From positions 1,054,001 through 1,118,000 of the forward strand of contig JAUCEF010000004.1 in the NCBI GenBank assembly GCA_033558025.1: a stretch of 64,000 bases of DNA, given 5' to 3'. The notes below the pieces were generated by a model. It was not told the DNA's origin and made no database searches. It saw nothing but the letters and a program-made list of their open reading frames with translations. Shown in pieces: positions 62,307-64,000 of this stretch; position 1 is the first letter of the stretch, and every line of letters starts with the position of its first letter. A program made the position numbers and the translations under genes. Origin of the DNA: Phytophthora sp. 'mugwort'. Taxonomy: Eukaryota; Oomycota; Peronosporomycetes; Peronosporales; Peronosporaceae.

Positions 62307-64000
62307 ATGGGGCGCGACCACTCGAGTGACGAGGATTTCGAGATGGCTACTGTCACGCCGGACAGGGAGGACAGCTCGGACGATGAACCACCACGAAAGA
62401 AGACCCGAACGCAAGCGGAGCGTAAGATGACTTGCTATCATTCATGCTGTCATTTCACGGTTGTTTGAGATGACCAAGCATACTGCAGGCAAACCAAGCG
62501 CGAAAGCAAGGGCTAATAAGAATGGCGAAGGAGGGTCCACCAGACGAACGAAGCAAGGTACAGGCGACATAGTGTGGTCTTTTGCTTCCTACCTTACGTT
62601 GATTTTACGTTACACAACTTATGTTGCTCATTTCTATTTTCTATTCAGCTGCCAAGCAGACGAGAAATGCACCTTCGGCCAAGAAAAAAAGAGATATTGT
62701 GCAGCTGGCCGCATCGAGTCCCGTTTATTTTTTTTTTTTGGGGGGGGGGGTTGTGGCTTAACCAGCAAATGCCCGCCCACGAAGAAGTCTATATGTACGT
62801 CCCCACCCACGGAGAGGTTCAGCAGCACGTCCCCCCCCCCACCACCACGAAGAAGAACACGTCCCCGCCCACAAAGAAGAACGGCGGCACGTCCCCACCC
62901 ACAAAGAAGAACGGCGGCACGTCCCCACCCACGAAAAAGAGCAGCAGCAGGCCCCCGCCCACGAAAAAGTCTATTAACACGGTTAGAGCACCGAGACGTA
63001 TCTTATCACCTCATGTGCCTACTTGTTCAGTGATAGTTCGTCGAACAATGGAAGCGACGATGACGGTGAGGTTGCGACACAAGTGACCGACTCGTTCGAG
63101 AGTTTGCCGCCCGAGCAAGCTCCCTTCGGCTTACCTGCAGCGTTGCTGTTTACAGCGGAAAAGAAGCCACACAAACGTAAGAGCGGAACTTCAGGCACAC
63201 GAGACCGAATTGCTGCGGCTCATGTGGATGTCCCTAACCATGGGGACTTAATGCCTCGAAAAGGTACCGATCGTGGGACTATACGCGCTCGAGTCGTACG
63301 CAATTACCGAAGGGTTTTCGATTTCGGATTCGATCGAGCAAGGCCGTTGCCAAGTGCAAATTGTACGTTAGACTGTGTAATTGAAATTGCTATGTCGTTT
63401 TAAGTTGTTCGTGTGATTGGGTATAGTGCTGACGGTGCTGAGATCCCCGAAGGGTTCAAGTTCGGCTTTAAAAATTACCGGTGCATTCATGGCGTAATGC
63501 AAGCCAGTCGTGGTGGAGGGCATCGGGATACCGGTATTAACTTTACCGATTGTAAGGCTCGCTTTGATGCTGTCGTGACGAAGGTGCCGACCAAAGTTGA
63601 AGGGGAGTTCTGGTGCATCATTCTGAAAAATGAATGGCGTTTGCACAACCACCGCAAGAACGCGGATACGCGAGTTCGTGGGATCAACGACGTGCCGTCA
63701 GAAGGTAATGTCGCCGAGGACATAACCGTATTGGCTGATGTAGGAGTGGGATCGCAGCGAATTGCTTCATTTGCTACGGCGGAGCTTGGTCAGTAGGCAG
63801 ATGCTTAATTTCGGGAGGTTGATTACATTCTACGAAATAGCACTAATGAATTATTTTGAAAAAGCTGCCGCGTTTCTTCGCAGGTTGTCCGAAACGTCCT
63901 GCGAAAGCTCCAAGCGATTTCCAGTGCTAAAGAGCGTCTTAAGACGCTGCTGCATGCATTGAAGCAAATTGATGGTTCTGAAGTTCTGTTGATTCAAGAT
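62307..64000 (+). pseudogene. FAR1/MULE-type DNA-binding transposase-like gene, partial and probably broken
   Basis: Putative exons 62307-62421, 62489-62557 and 62649 onward join in frame: MGRDHSSDEDFEMATVTPDR, PPRKKTRTQAE, then Lys/Arg-rich text and KKKRDIVQLAASSP. The frame then meets a T11/G11 run and a stop at 62759, followed by a GC-rich minisatellite. Coding signal resumes at about 63031 (SDSSSNNGSDDDGEVATQVT), then DGAEIPEGFKFGFKNYRCIH and GVMQASRGGGHRDTGINFTD, a FAR1/SWIM-transposon N-terminal domain. After a probable intron (63784-63882), VVRNVLRKLQAISSAKERLK and GSEVLLIQD lead towards the DDE domain, beyond the window. The L-I-Q-D end matches MULE/ZSWIM-type proteins. Confidence 0.55.
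62727..62985. repeat. Homopolymer run plus GC-rich minisatellite
   Basis: T12 next to G11 at 62728-62750, then about nine imperfect copies of a roughly 20-bp unit close to CCCACCCACGAAGAAG to 62965 (encoding PPTKK-like repeats in one frame). It interrupts the FAR1/MULE-type gene. Confidence 0.8.

Noticed and set aside
62780..62985. CRISPR-like repeated units
   Set aside because: Adjacent tandem minisatellite without spacers in a eukaryotic context.

Overview
The window reads as nuclear DNA of an oomycete, most likely a Phytophthora-type water mould. The evidence is the compact gene layout, short introns (about 50-110 bp), GC-rich third codon positions, an oomycete-type initiator (GCTCATTATTCAATTTGC) in front of a secreted GH7 cellulase, LRR and TKL-type kinases, a START/zinc-finger protein, and remnants of Copia, hAT, PIF-Harbinger, mariner and MULE elements. 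No bacterial, organellar or viral genome features are seen. Species is not determined.

Layout. (1) 1-3.6 kb is accessory. A partial gene with a SUMO-interaction-like motif runs off the left edge. Next come two inverted, broken fragments of an Enhancer-of-zeste-type SET domain and a degenerate Copia polyprotein. (2) 3.7-48.2 kb is a gene-dense core on both strands. In order it holds an AAGAB/p34-like adaptor chaperone, prefoldin 5, EMC6, a basic hypothetical protein, a SMIM13-like protein, an unknown protein, PEX7, a 10-exon LRR receptor-like kinase, two tandem protein-L-isoaspartate methyltransferases, CDC45, a DUF4833 protein, a coiled-coil protein, a small membrane protein, a mitochondrial-type membrane protein, a membrane-anchored TKL kinase, a START/zinc-finger protein, ubiquitin-eS31 (S27a), a LisH protein, a fatty-acyl desaturase, a GH7 cellobiohydrolase, clathrin light chain, eL29, THUMPD1/Tan1, WDR18/Ipi3, a tail-anchored SNARE, S-adenosylhomocysteinase, an ESCO/Eco1 acetyltransferase and a conserved unknown. 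(3) 48.3-64.0 kb is repeat-rich: a PIF-Harbinger transposase with an opposing zinc-finger/coiled-coil partner, a dead mariner transposase, a Copia element with both LTRs whose gag is split by an hAT element carrying an intact 8-bp target-site duplication, and the start of a FAR1/MULE-type gene that runs off the right edge.

The core genes are housekeeping and do not form one pathway. They cover translation (eS31, eL29, Ipi3 for 60S biogenesis, Tan1 for tRNA acetylation), replication and cohesion (CDC45, Eco1), protein folding and membrane insertion (prefoldin 5, EMC6), vesicle traffic (clathrin light chain, p34, SNARE), peroxisome import (PEX7), methyl metabolism and protein repair (AHCY, PIMTs), signalling (two kinases) and plant cell-wall breakdown (GH7). 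Exon structures are reconstructed by eye from splice signals and reading frame; no transcript data were available.
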